A stretch of 64,000 nucleotides of DNA from Euborellia annulipes (GCA_023213315.1 JAKCPI010028549.1:1-64000); one strand, 5' to 3'. Counted from the first letter of the stretch, positions 33,743 to 44,320 are shown. Notes: a model not told the origin generated them from the letters alone. A program made the numbers and translations.

Positions 33743-34025
33743 GATCAGTAGTGAACCCAGAGGTGTTTTTCGGGGGAGGGGGAGGTAATCTGGTGTGACT
33801 GGTCGCACAGCACACAATTTTTTCTTAATTTCGGTAATTTAAAGGCGCATTCTGTACTTGTTTGCCAAAATATAAATACAAATCAAATTTTTAAGTATAT
33901 ATTAATTTGTAAAATTTTTCATTAAACATAATTTTTTTTTTCGAAAAAAAGTATTTTTTTTTAATCTCGGGGGGGGGAGGTTATTACCCCCTTTACTTCT
34001 CCCCCTTGTACCCGCCCTTGGTTTG
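33376..34025. repeat. Composite foldback with A-family hairpin sequence inside its arms
   Basis: Arms of about 270 bp share GATACAAGGGGAGGGGGTAA, poly-A/T blocks with TACTTTTTTTCG, GGCAAACAAGTACAGAATGC, and the A-family 5' hairpin (GTGTGACTGGTCGCACAGCA). The arms meet around 33690-33760. Long C/G runs at 33432-33442 and 33661-33673 may be imprecise in the assembly. Confidence 0.7.
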
Positions 34026-34127
34026 AATAAAATATTCCTATATACTGTAGTTAAAAAGAATATTTGTAAAAAGGATTAAGGTATAAATAAAACAATTATT
34101 TTATAAAATAATCTTTATTGAAAATTT

Positions 34128-34753
34128 AAAAATCTGGTGTGCTGGCGCACAGCACACAACTTCTCTTCCTTCGGTAATCGAATGTTGTGTCTGTGCTGTC
34201 ACCCAGATTTTTTGTGTCGACATGTATTTAGTTTCCGACAGTAAGGTACATTCGATTTTCAAGATGTAAAATTTATAAGTATGACAAAATATTTATTTTG
34301 CATTTCTCCTATCTTTTCTATGGAGAACAAGAGTAAAGTGGTCTTCAGAAGATTTCAATCACAAAATGAGAATATACATTTTATTGAGAATCTAAAAAAT
34401 AATTGATTTTTGAATTTAAAAAAAAATCGTTGGAGCAAATTTTGAGAAAATCGAAAAAAACTGAAAAAGTGCATCAGTAAAGTACTAGTACTCTTTGGTC
34501 GATTTTGGTCAAAAGCTTCGTGTCAGGTCCCATGGGGGTGCCTAACTCAAATATAAAATTTCAACCTCCTAACTCTTTTCGTTCTTGAGATATTTTGTTC
34601 ACAGACACACAGACAGACCATGTCGCGAAAACCACTTTTTGGATTCAGGGGACCTCAAAACGTGAAGATCCATCAAAATCTCGACATCGAATTTTTGACA
34701 TGATCAATACTTTTCTCTCTATATATATTAACAATATAGAGGAGAAAATAAAA
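34128..34753 (+). mobile_element. A-family element, full copy (A19)
   Basis: The 5' hairpin has several single-base deletions (GTGTGCTGGCGCACAGC). The body and 3' hairpin are complete, but the ending AGGAGAAAATAAAA lacks GTAAGAG. Confidence 0.8.
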
Positions 34754-34815
34754 TATGTATAGGTAATACAAGAAGATAAAAAATAATATTAATTATAAAT
34801 ATTTCTTTGTTTCAG

Positions 34816-34990
34816 AAGAAGGAGCTTTTAGGAAAAAAATCCATATGAGTCCATGTGAGTCTTCCTTATGATCAAAGAAACAGCACACACTCGAATTTTT
34901 TTTTAAATTGCGATTTGATCTGCATCTCTACTATTGCGATGATATTAGTGAGAATAAAATGTCACACACACCACATCTCGCTCTTAAAAG
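34816..34990 (+). other. Exon-like segment, module A copy 1 (E3)
   Basis: Acceptor TTTCTTTGTTTCAG and donor AAAAG|GTATTTAT. The 3' part (GATATTAGTGAGAATAAAAT, then GTCACACACACC) is shared with copies at 53.8 and 60.1 kb, and the splice-site sequences are conserved across all three. Length is 175 nt against 138 and 142, with no common open frame, so it is unlikely to be coding. Module B follows 175 bases downstream, as it does after the 53.8 kb copy. Confidence 0.5.
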
Positions 34991-35083
34991 GTATTTATTA
35001 TTTGTATATTTCACTTTTATAAAGGGTTAACATTTTATTGTTATATTTTTTTGATTAATTCCCTTTCTTCTTGTTAACACTAT

Positions 35084-35107
35084 ATATACACACACACACA
35101 CACACAC
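35084..35107. repeat. (CA)n microsatellite
   Basis: A CA run in the interval between modules A and B. The same interval at 54.1 and 54.9 kb has CTACACACAAACACA-type sequence, so it is part of the duplicated intron. Confidence 0.85.
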
Positions 35108-35165
35108 AAACATACAAATCATATTTAGTAAAAAAAAAAGTAATAATAATTTTTATCTTTTACAG

Positions 35166-35258
35166 AGGTGGTTATTGCTAGAGGTCGACTTCTCACTTCA
35201 TCATCTTCCTTGTCGTTTGAGCATCAACGTCTCAGGGCCCCTCGAGTCTCTGCACTGG
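35166..35258 (+). other. Exon-like segment, module B copy 1 (E4)
   Basis: Acceptor TTTTTATCTTTTACAG, 93 nt, donor CTGG|GTAAGT. Related to 54195-54278 and 54976-55083. Skipping two bases, a frame reads VVIARGRLLTSSSS and stays open to a split last codon. The same frame in the relatives starts VAIARG and VSIARG. All three lengths are multiples of three and the end phases agree, as expected for interchangeable coding exons. The peptides diverge strongly, so a non-coding explanation remains open. Confidence 0.5.
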
Positions 35259-35449
35259 GTAAGTCCTGACAATCAAATTTTCCCAATTTCATTTTCCTGG
35301 GAAAGGTGATTCTTTCTTTTTTTTTTTAATTTGGGTATAAAGACCCCCTCATTTTATATTTTATTATCTTTTAAATCTAAATCTCCCTCTCTCTTTTTTG
35401 ATTCGGGTTCCTACCAGTTAGTTTTTTTGAATGGGTGGGTTGCTTTTTT

Positions 35450-35985
35450 ACTTTCTCTTACCTATATGTATATGTTAATTCAGGGTGGCTACAGACCTGT
35501 AAAATCTTAAAAACCTGGAATCATCAGGGAATTTAATGGGACCGGAAATTATCATGGAAATATCGGGGAATTTTGAAAAGTATCAGGGAAATTTATTATA
35601 ACTTTTTACTCAATCAATTATATCTGACAGTGAGAAAAAAATAATTTCTATTAAATTTCTATATTATCGCGCCTTCTAAAGCTATGTCAAATTAGTTATT
35701 AAATTGTTTTTGCTAGGTGACACTAAAGGCCTATTGTCCTAGCAAATTTAATGGCTCAAGAAATTCGTTGGAATAAATTTTTTTATTGTTATTAATCATT
35801 AAATTTCTTTAAAAAAGAACATCAATTTTTTACTTTCTCTTACCTACTATAAATGTTAATATATAGAAATGAAGTATTGGATTCATCTCAAACATTCTAT
35901 GTCGAGATTTTGATGGATATACACGTTTTGAGGTCCCCTGAACCCAAAAAAGTGGTTTTCGCGACATGGTCTGTCTGTGTATGTC
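35450..35985 (-). mobile_element. A-family 3' end, inverted, interrupted (A20)
   Basis: ACTTTCTCTTACCTATATG at 35450 breaks at GTTAAT. Another 3' terminus (TTTTTACTTTCTCTTACC) starts at 35827 and runs through GATATACACGTTTTGAGGTC to a C-run at 35985. Between them lies the element below. Confidence 0.65.
35474..35825. mobile_element. CAGGGTGGC-type element, one end seen
   Basis: Starts CAGGGTGGCTACAGACCTG and has short internal repeats (CATCAGGGAATTTAATGG, ATCGGGGAATTTTGAAAAG, ATCAGGGAAATTTA). This type of sequence is widespread in animal genomes. The far end is not recognisable. Confidence 0.45.
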
Positions 35986-36035
35986 CCCCCCCCCCCCCAT
36001 TGTATCCGCCCTTGGTTGGCAGAGGTATTTTCTAA

Positions 36036-38090
36036 ATCTCTATTCTGAACTTGAGGATTATTTTATAATCCTGATAACGGATGAGTCTTCTCTCTCCAAT
36101 TTCATTTGAAATCACAACATACTATTTTCCCTTAAAAATAAATCTAAAATTTTATTGGGAAAATTTTATTATTGTGTCTCCAAGTTAGTAAATTTCTTCC
36201 ATATAAGTTAATATTGGCTAAATTAAATCTATTATAAAGATAATATTTTTAATCTTCTCTATGCTAGCTAAAAATATCTTAGCTACGCCCCAGCTCTCAT
36301 GTATTTTTTCCTCTATACAACCCTCGGATATCTAAGAAAACAAAATCAATTTCTTTTTTTATATTAAAGAAATAAAAAAGTGTTCAATAATTTTTAATAT
36401 AACTTTAAACAATGTGAAGCTGTAAAGTTTCAGAAGGGAAAAAGAATCATTTTATTATATACAGAGTATATCTATATAAAAATACAAACTTAGGTAATTT
36501 CAGTCAAACCATAGAAACAATATATTCTAAAAATTGAATTTTCTTGTTGCTGTTTTTATTGTTGATATAATATTTAGAAATATTTCTGATCAAAGTCTCC
36601 CCTCTATATCTATCTATATATTCGAAGAAATCCTTCAAGGTCTTAAGCCAGAGGGGAGATTTTTTTCGTTTACTTCCTACTCTTTTTTTCTCCCCTAAAG
36701 TACGAAATTCGCCTACGTGATATTTACCGTTATTAAAGGGGGAGAACAAGAATAATAGCTGTGATATCGCGTAAAATAGAGCGTATTTATACTCTCAATT
36801 TCAAATTTGCTCTAAGAGATCACTCATCCCCTCCTTCCTCCCACTTCTCATAAAAAATGACTTAACTCTGACATGCTATTAATTTATAAGCAAGCAATTT
36901 CAAAATAATTGTCCAATTTTTAAATATATATAAAATTTATATCAGCACGGTCCTTCGGGGGAGGGGGGGATTATGGGGGGCTCCTCCTCCCAGAGACTTA
37001 AAATTCCATTAGATATTATGAATTCTTAGTCAATGATATCAATATTAAAATTATAGTGTTATTATAATATTTTTATTTTAATCTTTAGTGTCAGGAATAC
37101 TTTTAAATTCTAGCACCTCCAAAAAATAAGGTTCGCGAATAATTTAATATTTTGATAGTTTCAATGTTCGATAAATATAGTGCCAAAAATATTTTTAAAA
37201 AGTATAAAAATTCCAGATTTCTAAACAAGAAGCTAATTTCTTAGCTCAGACCCACGAGTTAATTATTTAGCATATTTTGTGAGTAGGCCTATATTTATTT
37301 TTCTGGTAGATAAAGTGCCCTTAAATCCGAGAGTCGACTTTCAGTTTATTGATATGCTTATTTGAACCAAGTTAGTACAACTTACTGCTAAGGAAGCACA
37401 GAGATGCCTCGGATACGCTGAATTTTTTCCTCTCTCGAATGAAAGGAGATACTGTGAGATAAAGATCTTGTTACCATGACAACCAGTTAGAATTAAAAAT
37501 TTTACCCCTCTATATTTCCCGAACCGTTGACTTTAGGGTGATTATATACTAGACCATTTTTGTTTGAAATTTAATTTAGATTATTTTTGTATAGATGTAT
37601 TTTTGCGGAAAACCGCATAGTTTTCGAGATATTTGCGAAAAACCATCTTCTCGCAACTTTACCGGCTTATTCCCGCAAAAGCCCCGATACTGGAAGTGCT
37701 GACTCTATAGTATCTTTCCATTACTAAAATGCAACCTATTCTGAAAATATTAGTCTTCAGAAAACTCTTGTCCATTTTTGTCGCCAGCTCTCCGACTCCA
37801 GATTGAGACATTAATTAATAGACTACAATATTAATATGAAATTCAAATAAATATACTCTAGAAATATTTAAAATTTATCATTTCGATATACAGAATATAT
37901 AATATACAATTTAACGTGCGCTATATCTATAAATGTCGAAAAGGTTTATTTTTTCCTTGGGATTTTTTCTTTGGGAACTTGCTTAGGAACTTCGCACAGT
38001 CTGAAGCCTATCATGGGTGGATGGGAACTATTGTATCAGAAGCATTAGGATTAATTAGCTAGTAGCTCACACATGTGATCTTGTATGTTT
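36036..38090. other. AT-rich sequence, no gene seen
   Basis: No splice-flanked open frame. The 81-codon minus frame at 36504-36749 is unrecognised. G-runs at 36957-36980 resemble decayed hAT-MITE interiors. Confidence 0.5.
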
Positions 38091-38098
38091 GAAGTTGT

Positions 38099-38283
38099 CA
38101 GGGCCGGATCTAGGGGGGGGGCAGTGGGTGCGTGGCCCCGGGCGGAGATATCAGGGGGCGGCAATTAAAGAAAGATTTACTAAAAAAAGGTAAAATGATA
38201 TGAGTTTTGTATAGAAAATTTTAAGGAAGGGGCGGAAAATTAAATTTTGCCCCCCCCTAAAAAATCTCCTAGTTCCGGCCCTG
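38099..38283. mobile_element. hAT-type MITE, copy 2 (inverted relative to copy 1)
   Basis: Termini CAGGGCCGGATCTAGG and CCTAGTTCCGGCCCTG. Internal GGCGGCAATTAAAGAAAG is the reverse of copy 1. The 8-bp duplication GAAGTTGT lies at 38091-38098 and 38284-38291. Confidence 0.93.
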
Positions 38284-39085
38284 GAAGTTGTTAATTTTTA
38301 ATCATTGCTTGTATAACGAATTTTCTCAAGGCTATGGGCAATAAAAAATTTTTCTTTCATTATTTAATATCATTGACTATTTAAAAACAATTTCGGTTTT
38401 ATCGAGGTTTTCTTGTCAATAAAATTACAACCTAATTTAAACCCAAAGGTAACTGGCCTTACAAGATTCGTTGTTTGTAGAGAGGGGATTCATTTTTTAT
38501 TCGTTCTGATATTGAACTAGGGGTTTTTTTTTACGATGTTGAGGGTCTTGGAAAGGAATATCCTTCGAAGGGTCAACTAGAGAGAGGGAGAGGATATAAT
38601 TTATGGGATAATCTTGAATAATGTCAGATCGAAAGATTCTCTCCTGACACTCTTCCCACTAACGGAAAGTTCAAGCAATATTTATCTTTATATATACAGG
38701 GTGAGTCAAAGCATGTAAATAAAAATATCATTTTGAATAGATAGGTTTCTAGTCAAGATATCGATAACATGAAGCAAATACTCTACCTCTGAATTTGGAT
38801 AATTTCCTAGTGATTTTGGTGCCGGGGTGTTTTGATCTATTCTTGGGTTGCGCTGATTCCAAAAATGTCATCCGGTTCCCCTAATCAGGTCTAGATATAG
38901 ATAAAATTAAATTTTAATAGAAAATGTCCTCTAAAGAGGGTTCTGTTTTGAATTTTAGATTTTTTTAAAGCGTTACCCCTTAAAAATAAAATCTGGAATG
39001 AAAGTTACAAGAAAACGCAGCCAGAATTTTTTCTTTAAGCAAATACCAAATAAAATTCGAAATATATCTATATATAATAACCACT

Positions 39086-39131
39086 AACAGCTCCGAGGAT
39101 GGCTTTGACCAAAGCCGAAACGTCAGCTGTT
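39086..39131 (+). ncRNA. Hammerhead-like motif H5 (best helix I)
   Basis: Helix I AACAGCT/AGCTGTT is seven perfect pairs. The core is CCGAGGA (consensus CTGANGA with one change), then an extra T, helix II GGCTTT/AAAGCC with a four-base loop, and GAAA. Helix III is the palindrome ACGT, and C is the predicted cleavage base at 39124. AATAAA starts six bases after the motif. Confidence 0.65.
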
Positions 39132-39214
39132 AAAATAAATTGTAACTTTCATTGCTGATACAAATTCCACCAGCCATAAAATTCCTTTATACTTATGCCT
39201 AGTTTTTTGTTTGT

Positions 39215-39368
39215 TTTTTTTTTAATTTGTTTAAGGTCTTTCTCGGCTTCTAAGGCCATTTAGACCCCATCCCTATTTATTTTAAATGATTGGCCAATTC
39301 AAATTAAATAAATTTTTGTCGAATGGAACGAGAAGCGACCCCGGGACCCTAGGCACGAGAAGCTAATA
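39215..39368 (-). mobile_element. SINE family S1, inverted copy
   Basis: The + strand reads GGTCTTTCTCGGCTTCTAAG, GCCATTTAGACCCCATCCC and GGCCAATTCAAATTAAAT, with head remnant GAGAAGCGACCCCGGGACCC. Confidence 0.75.
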
Positions 39369-39954
39369 TGCAAATAGTTGAATTAAACAGAAATATGAAG
39401 TTTCAGTTCAATCGAAGGTGATTTGGTCAAAACATGGCTAAAAGTTTAGAAAAATCGAATTTTTTTTTAACTTTCACACTCCTAATAGTCTACAATTTTT
39501 ACCATCCCTGAATACAAAAAACATATATTTACGATATTATTTGGTATAGTTCTCTAACATTCCAAAAATCATTAATTGTTGATAATCTGTTAATTGTTAA
39601 CGAAATTTTAAACAAAACAGTTATCAAAATCAGGATTCAGCGCTATCCATATACCAAAGAATAGCTCTGACTTCTAAGCAAAGAAATTAAAAACCATCTT
39701 TATCATAATTTCTTATATTTGATTTTTTAGCGAACTTGACTTTGATAATAATTTCGTTAATAACTACTATTTTTGGTGGCCTTGTAAGAGGAAATAAAAA
39801 AAAAAATTTTTAACTATTTTTGGAAAGTTAAATACGAGTATGTATTTTTGCATTAGGGATAGTAAAACTTCTAATGGGGGTATTTAAAGTTAAAAAAAAA
39901 AAAACGCAAAAAAATCAATTGTTTGTAGATGGCCGTAAGGATGATCAATTTTAT

Positions 39955-40320
39955 TATAAGGACATCGGTCAAAAATAAATACTTTTGCATATTATCTGTT
40001 TATTTGTAAATATTTTGATTTCAGTGACATCATCCTCAGTACAATCAACTAAATTGGATAGAACATATATTATATATAATTAATTTTTAACAATCGAAAT
40101 ATTTACAAATAAACAGATAATACGCAAAAGTATTTATTTTTGAGTTGAGCCGAAACAGTAATGCATCTGTCAAGAACTAATAAATTATTAAAAATTTTAA
40201 TAATTTTTTGATTATATATACATACCATCCGTTAAACCTGTCTAAGAAATAAACTACTAGTTAGTTAGAATTATTCTTAATTATTTATTTTTGGCCGATG
40301 TTCTTATAATAAAATAGAAA
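39955..40320. repeat. Foldback element carrying H6
   Basis: TTTTATTATAAGGACATCGG at the left pairs with GGCCGATGTTCTTATAATAA at the right. Inner TTATCTGTTTATTTGTAAAT pairs with ATTTACAAATAAACAGATAA. Confidence 0.75.
40004..40045 (-). ncRNA. Hammerhead-like motif H6 (compensating change)
   Basis: Minus strand: TTGTA, CTGAGGA, extra T, stem GAT/ATC, AAAA (GAAA in the opposite arm near 40095), then TATT and TACAA. Helix III is ATAT instead of ACGT, still a palindrome. Helix I is TTGTA/TACAA. AATAAA follows directly. Confidence 0.55.
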
Positions 40321-40620
40321 AATTCAATTGTTCTAAATTTTCAACCGTGTTTTGCACCACTAAACCACCTCCGATTGCGCTGAAACTTTATATTTCTATG
40401 TATTTCAACTATCTGCATATTTTTAAGGGGTTAACTCCTTGAAAAAATCTAGAAAACTCAAAATAAGAACCGCTTTAAAAAACATTTTCTATTAAAATTT
40501 AATTTTCTCTATATCTCTAAAACTATAACTGATGGGGGCAGCAGAACTGATGGCATTTTTGAAATCACCGTTACCCATATGCCCAGGAATAGCTCTAAAT
40601 TTCAATGCACCAAAAAAAAT

Positions 40621-41752
40621 TTTTTTTTTTAGTTGTGCTATTAATTACTACGCTGTGTTGTGCCCAAAAGTGGTTTGAGCACTGGTCGAGTTGTTGTATT
40701 GCCGAAGGGGGTGTGAGGGAACTTTTGAGGGTAAATAATAAGCTTGGATATTTTTAATTGGTTTTATTAACAAAGATAATTAAATAACAAGGTGAGATGG
40801 GAAGATGTGGAGTGAAGTGAAGAGGGGGTGAATTATTAGTGAGAAGGAAGTGAAGAAATGGATATCCCAAAGCCGTGGTCGAATGTGAGAGTAGAATGAA
40901 ACTTTGATAAATTTGGTAAGAATGGCAACCGGGCCCCCGTTTGACGTGGATTCAAACTGGCAGAGTTTTGGTGTAGGAATTCGTCTCCGCTCCGAACATA
41001 GGACGTTATATAGTCCGTTCAGGGGGAGAGGTGTGTGCCTGAGGTATTCCTTTTGACTTATTTGGTGTTTGAAATACATGACGTTTCTCGTGCAAGAATG
41101 CTTATTTTAGCATTTATGGTTAAAAGGAGATTGAACTAAACAATTGCGCTGACTTTTGTTTGTCACTAATGATAGTGATGAGTGGAGTCTTTTTGGGTAT
41201 TTGGGCTTTCCAATATACGGGTACCCATGTTATTTCGACTCTAATCTCAGATTTATTACAGCTGAATAATTACGAATTAGACTTTGTTTATTTTTTCACA
41301 AAGCGCCCATAAAAAAATTCTCTGCCCAAATCATTGAGAAAATCTCTATATAACAAGCTAGAAAGAAAAAATATATAAAATTTTAATATACGGTATTATT
41401 TTAAATTAAATTGATTAAATCTCTTTGTTAGTAATCCCATTCTACCTTTTCATTATTTTAAAACAGGTACTATTCCAATTATTATTTTTTTTTTTATGTT
41501 TCCAATGGACATTCTTTTTGTTATTTTTTTCAACTTCAATTAGAATTTATTAACCCTTCGTGTTGTTATTTTTTAATAACGATCCCTTTTTCGTGCTCAG
41601 TTTGTGTCTCTTTCTCTCTCTCTCTCTGTTTAAAACTTTTCACCCTCTGTTTGACAATATGTCGGTCTGTGTATATTATTATATAAACTTGGATCAACGT
41701 TATGCATGTATGCCAACTTTCCCTCTCTCTCTCCCAACCCTTTCCTATTCAG
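40621..41752. other. Unique sequence; 99-codon minus frame not called as a gene
   Basis: The frame 40780-41079 (minus) starts MYFKHQISQKEYLRH and contains NGLYNVLCSERRR. I recognise no domain. It sits in balanced-composition DNA beside a foldback and could be a decayed element ORF or chance. 41100-41750 is AT-rich with a CT patch at 41610-41628. Confidence 0.35.
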
Positions 41753-41900
41753 CGAGAGTCATCAACAAGTGTTCCTGAGTCTCAAACCCCTTTAACTGCT
41801 CACCGACCAGCCAATTATGGAACCACCGGGGGCGGAACCAAAGAAACAAACCTCTCTACTTGGATCAGTTTAAATATTATAACAACCCCTTAACCGTCTT
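41753..41900 (+). other. Weak exon-like segment after a strong acceptor
   Basis: A long pyrimidine tract and acceptor (CCCTTTCCTATTCAG) precede GC-richer sequence containing CCACCGGGGGCGGAACC. No convincing donor follows. AATAAA lies at about 41977, so a terminal exon is conceivable. Confidence 0.2.
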
Positions 41901-42400
41901 TGTTTGTATATACTATTATTATCGTAACTGTAATTTTTACAAAATAATCATATACAAGAGGACTAATAATACTTGAATAAATACGATGAATGGTAATTCG
42001 TCCTTTTGTTTGAAGAAGAGGGCTCAATGATAATAAAGAAAATTGTTGAATTAACTTTTTAAATAAAAAATCTGCATATATGCCAACTTTCTGTGACTTA
42101 AGACACAGCAGATTTTTTTTGGCCGAGATATATTTAGTTTCCTAAAGCACCTTAGTTTCAAACTTGACCACTTGCGTTTCATAAGTAAAAAAAAAGGTCA
42201 ATTGATTCAAAATTTCCTTAGGATCTGACTATTTTTAGTAAAAAAATTTGATTTTCGGTTTAACTGTGGTTTATTTGTAAAAATTATAACTTAAGGTTCA
42301 GGAAATCTCAAATGAGCAACGCAGCTAGTCGTTTTTTCAATTTTTATTTAAATGTAAAGTGCCAGGGCCAACGTTTCGGTCGCATATAGGACCATCAAAT

Positions 42401-42447
42401 AATAACGTTTCGGTCAATCATTCTGTGGCCTTCTTCAGGTACAATTC
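42401..42447 (-). ncRNA. Hammerhead-like motif H7
   Basis: Minus strand: GTAC, CTGAAGA, extra A, GGCC … GACC (one mismatch), GAAACGTT. A half copy (GACCGAAACGTTGG, minus) lies just left at about 42368-42385. No AATAAA follows. Confidence 0.45.
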
Positions 42448-42518
42448 AGCTAAGATTATAAAGGTTGTGACAATATATTCAATTCACAAATGTAACAACT
42501 TTTATAATCTTAGCTGAA

Positions 42519-42565
42519 TTGTACCTGAAGAAGGCCACAGAATGATTGGCCGAAACGTTGTGACT
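42519..42565 (+). ncRNA. Hammerhead-like motif H8
   Basis: TTGTAC, CTGAAGA, extra A, GGCC/GGCC, GAAACGTT, GTGAC. Helix I is short (CA with TG-type pairing). AATAAA follows at about 42570. Confidence 0.5.
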
Positions 42566-43494
42566 TTTACAAATAAACCACAGTTAAACAGAAAATCAAA
42601 TTTTTTTACTAATGATAACATCTGTGGAAGCCTAAACTCTAAAATTCTCTCTATTTTGACTGCTTGGAATAAACTATGATTATTTTTCAAAATTTTAATC
42701 TCTTATTTGGATATTTTATACGCAATAGAGAATCATAAATAAATACTAAATTTCATAAGAAATGGGATTTTTTTTTTTAATTTGTAAAAAGTTCCAAAGA
42801 GGACCCCCTTTTGAAACGAACATGCAAATCCCCATACGGGGATTTAACTTAACATAGGCTCTATGGATGGAAGATGAATTTGAAAAATCTGAAATACATC
42901 AGTAAAGTGTACTTAAAATAATTTTCACGAAAAATTTTATTGTTATAGGCCTACATTTTAAAGAGCATCTAAAAAAAAAATTCAAGAGAGATGAATTTTA
43001 ATCAAAATCGTTGGAGCAAATTTAGAGTAAATCGAAAAAAAACTTAAAAAGTACATCAGTAACGTACTAAGTACTTTTTGTCCGATTTCGTTCAAATACT
43101 TATTTTCCCACCTCAGGGGTGTGCCTAAATTAACGACATCGACATGATCGCAATTCTTTCTCACTATATATTATATAATATACAGTGACGGCGCTACAGG
43201 GCTATAGGGGGCATGCGCCCCCCCCCCCCCCGGCAAGGATCTCTGCCCCCTTGATGCCCCCCCCCAATCAGCTCGAAAACCAAATAAAGAAATTTCTAAA
43301 ATTATTCACTTTTCCTTAAAAAAAGTAATTTAAGTTTTAAGTTTTAAGCTTTTTATTTCAAGAAAGTTTATTTTTTTTATTCTTTATTTTAATAAATAAA
43401 TTTAGTTACTCTCAAGTTTGTTTCAAGTAAATATCTTTTTGTGCCATTATAATGTCATCGAAAAGAAAAAAAAATATCCGATAACTTTACCAAT

Positions 43495-43562
43495 GGAATT
43501 GAAATAAATAGAGACGGGGTCTAAATGGCATTCGATGCCGAAAAAGACCTAAATTAAAAAAA
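43495..43562 (+). mobile_element. SINE family S1, 3' fragment
   Basis: GAAATAAATAGAGACGGGGT, CTAAATGGCATTCGATGCC and GAAAAAGACC, then an A tail. The head is missing. Confidence 0.75.
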
Positions 43563-43635
43563 AAACTTTATTGAGCCCCAATCTAAAAAAAAAAATTTCT
43601 TCTTCGAGTACAAATGTAAATCCACCAGCAATGAA

Positions 43636-43800
43636 TCAAGCTCAAGTGATTCAGAAGAAATTGATACTGATTTCGAGAAATTCTGCGCATAGCCAATATC
43701 TTTCAGAAAAATTTCTGGGCTTTCATATTTCTCAGGAGATATTGAGGAATCCTGCCAACCAAAACTGAAAATATTTCCCTCTACGTGCTGGTGGTGTGAC
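43636..43800 (+). pseudogene. hAT transposase N-terminal remnant
   Basis: The frame starting SNESSSSDSEEIDTDFEKF meets a TAG. After it, the same frame reads FSGDIEESCQPKLKIFPS, then WWCDI. An acidic serine-rich leader followed by a CQPKL-x-x-FP motif is how many hAT transposases of the zf-TTF/ZMYM-like group begin. The position within an element with hAT ends and 8-bp duplications supports this. The catalytic region is absent, so the element cannot move on its own. Confidence 0.45.
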
Positions 43801-43801
43801 A

Positions 43802-43990
43802 TTTTTTAGATACTCTTTAAAATGTAGATTGCCCTTGGAATCTTTTGAAGCACACTTTACTTATGTACTTTATAGGAAAGATAGGAGAAATGGTTGCCAT
43901 AGTAACATTTTCTCATGTTTATAAATTTTACATCTTGAATTCGAATTCTAATGTTCTGTACTGTTGGAAACTAAATACGCCTATGTAGAC
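43802..43990 (-). mobile_element. A-family fragment, inverted (A22)
   Basis: GATACTCTTTAAAATGTAG, GGAGAAATGGTTGCCATAG and TTTATAAATTTTACATCTTG are the body in reverse. A short hairpin of the same family lies apart at 44322-44362. Confidence 0.7.
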
Positions 43991-44320
43991 TAGAGTCCGA
44001 CCGAAACAAGATTTTCAGCCGAAACCGAATTTTGGCTTTCAATTTTAGTTTCGACCGAAATCGAAACTTGTTTTAAACTTTTTCTTAAAATTTCCCATAC
44101 AAAATTCATCTTTTTTTTTTTTTTAGTAAAATTTCCAATTTTTGCTCTTGCGAAAATCATTTGATCTTTTTTTATAAGTGCGAATTTCACTCGACTTTTT
44201 TTTTTTAGTATACGAGCATAATCCCATCTTTTCAAACTCAGGTTTCGGGCAGGACGAAGTTGCGGCTGAAATTTGGTCGAAACTGGCCGAATCCGAAACT
44301 TCTGTCGGTTCCTAAGGTCA
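43991..44320. repeat. GTCCGACCGAAAC-type element
   Basis: GAGTCCGACCGAAACAAG at the left and GGCCGAATCCGAAACTTC near the right are built from CCGAAAC units, a pattern common in non-autonomous hAT elements. The 111-codon minus frame across it is not a gene. Confidence 0.4.

Larger units (their letters stand above)
38812..40620. repeat. Large foldback with nested insertions
   Basis: GAAAATGTCCTCTAAAGAGG with AAATTAAATTTTAATAG (left, 38900-38945) pairs with CTATTAAAATTTAATTTTC (right, about 40488). Further inward, GCAAATAGTTGAATTAAAC (39370) pairs with GTATTTCAACTATCTGC (40400). The left arm is broken by 38987-39366, which holds motif H5 and an S1 SINE. The centre holds the H6 foldback. TACAGGGTGAGTCAAAGC at 38697 may be the outer end. 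Confidence 0.7.
42235..42650. repeat. Foldback element F42 carrying H7 and H8
   Basis: TTTAACTGTGGTTTATTTGT pairs with ACAAATAAACCACAGTTAAA. The inner arms carry opposed copies of the motif. The 3' flank AATGATAACATCTGTGGAAG and CCTAAACTCTAAAATT is shared with the 45.5 kb element, so both belong to one family longer than the arms. Confidence 0.8.
42085..43182 (+). mobile_element. A-family variant A-B, split (A21)
   Basis: The end of a 5' hairpin (ACACAGCAGATTTTTTTTGG) is followed by variant body. It is interrupted by foldback F42 (about 42235-42650), resumes at TTTTTCAAAATTTTAATCTC, and reaches the 3' hairpin, where a hAT element has inserted. The remainder, TAAGAGAAAGTAAAA, is at 44493-44507. 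Confidence 0.75.

Noticed and set aside
40780..41079. A 99-codon minus-strand frame as a conserved protein
   Set aside because: No motif recognised. Kept only as a note, because it lies beside a transposon-rich foldback and has no second supporting signal.
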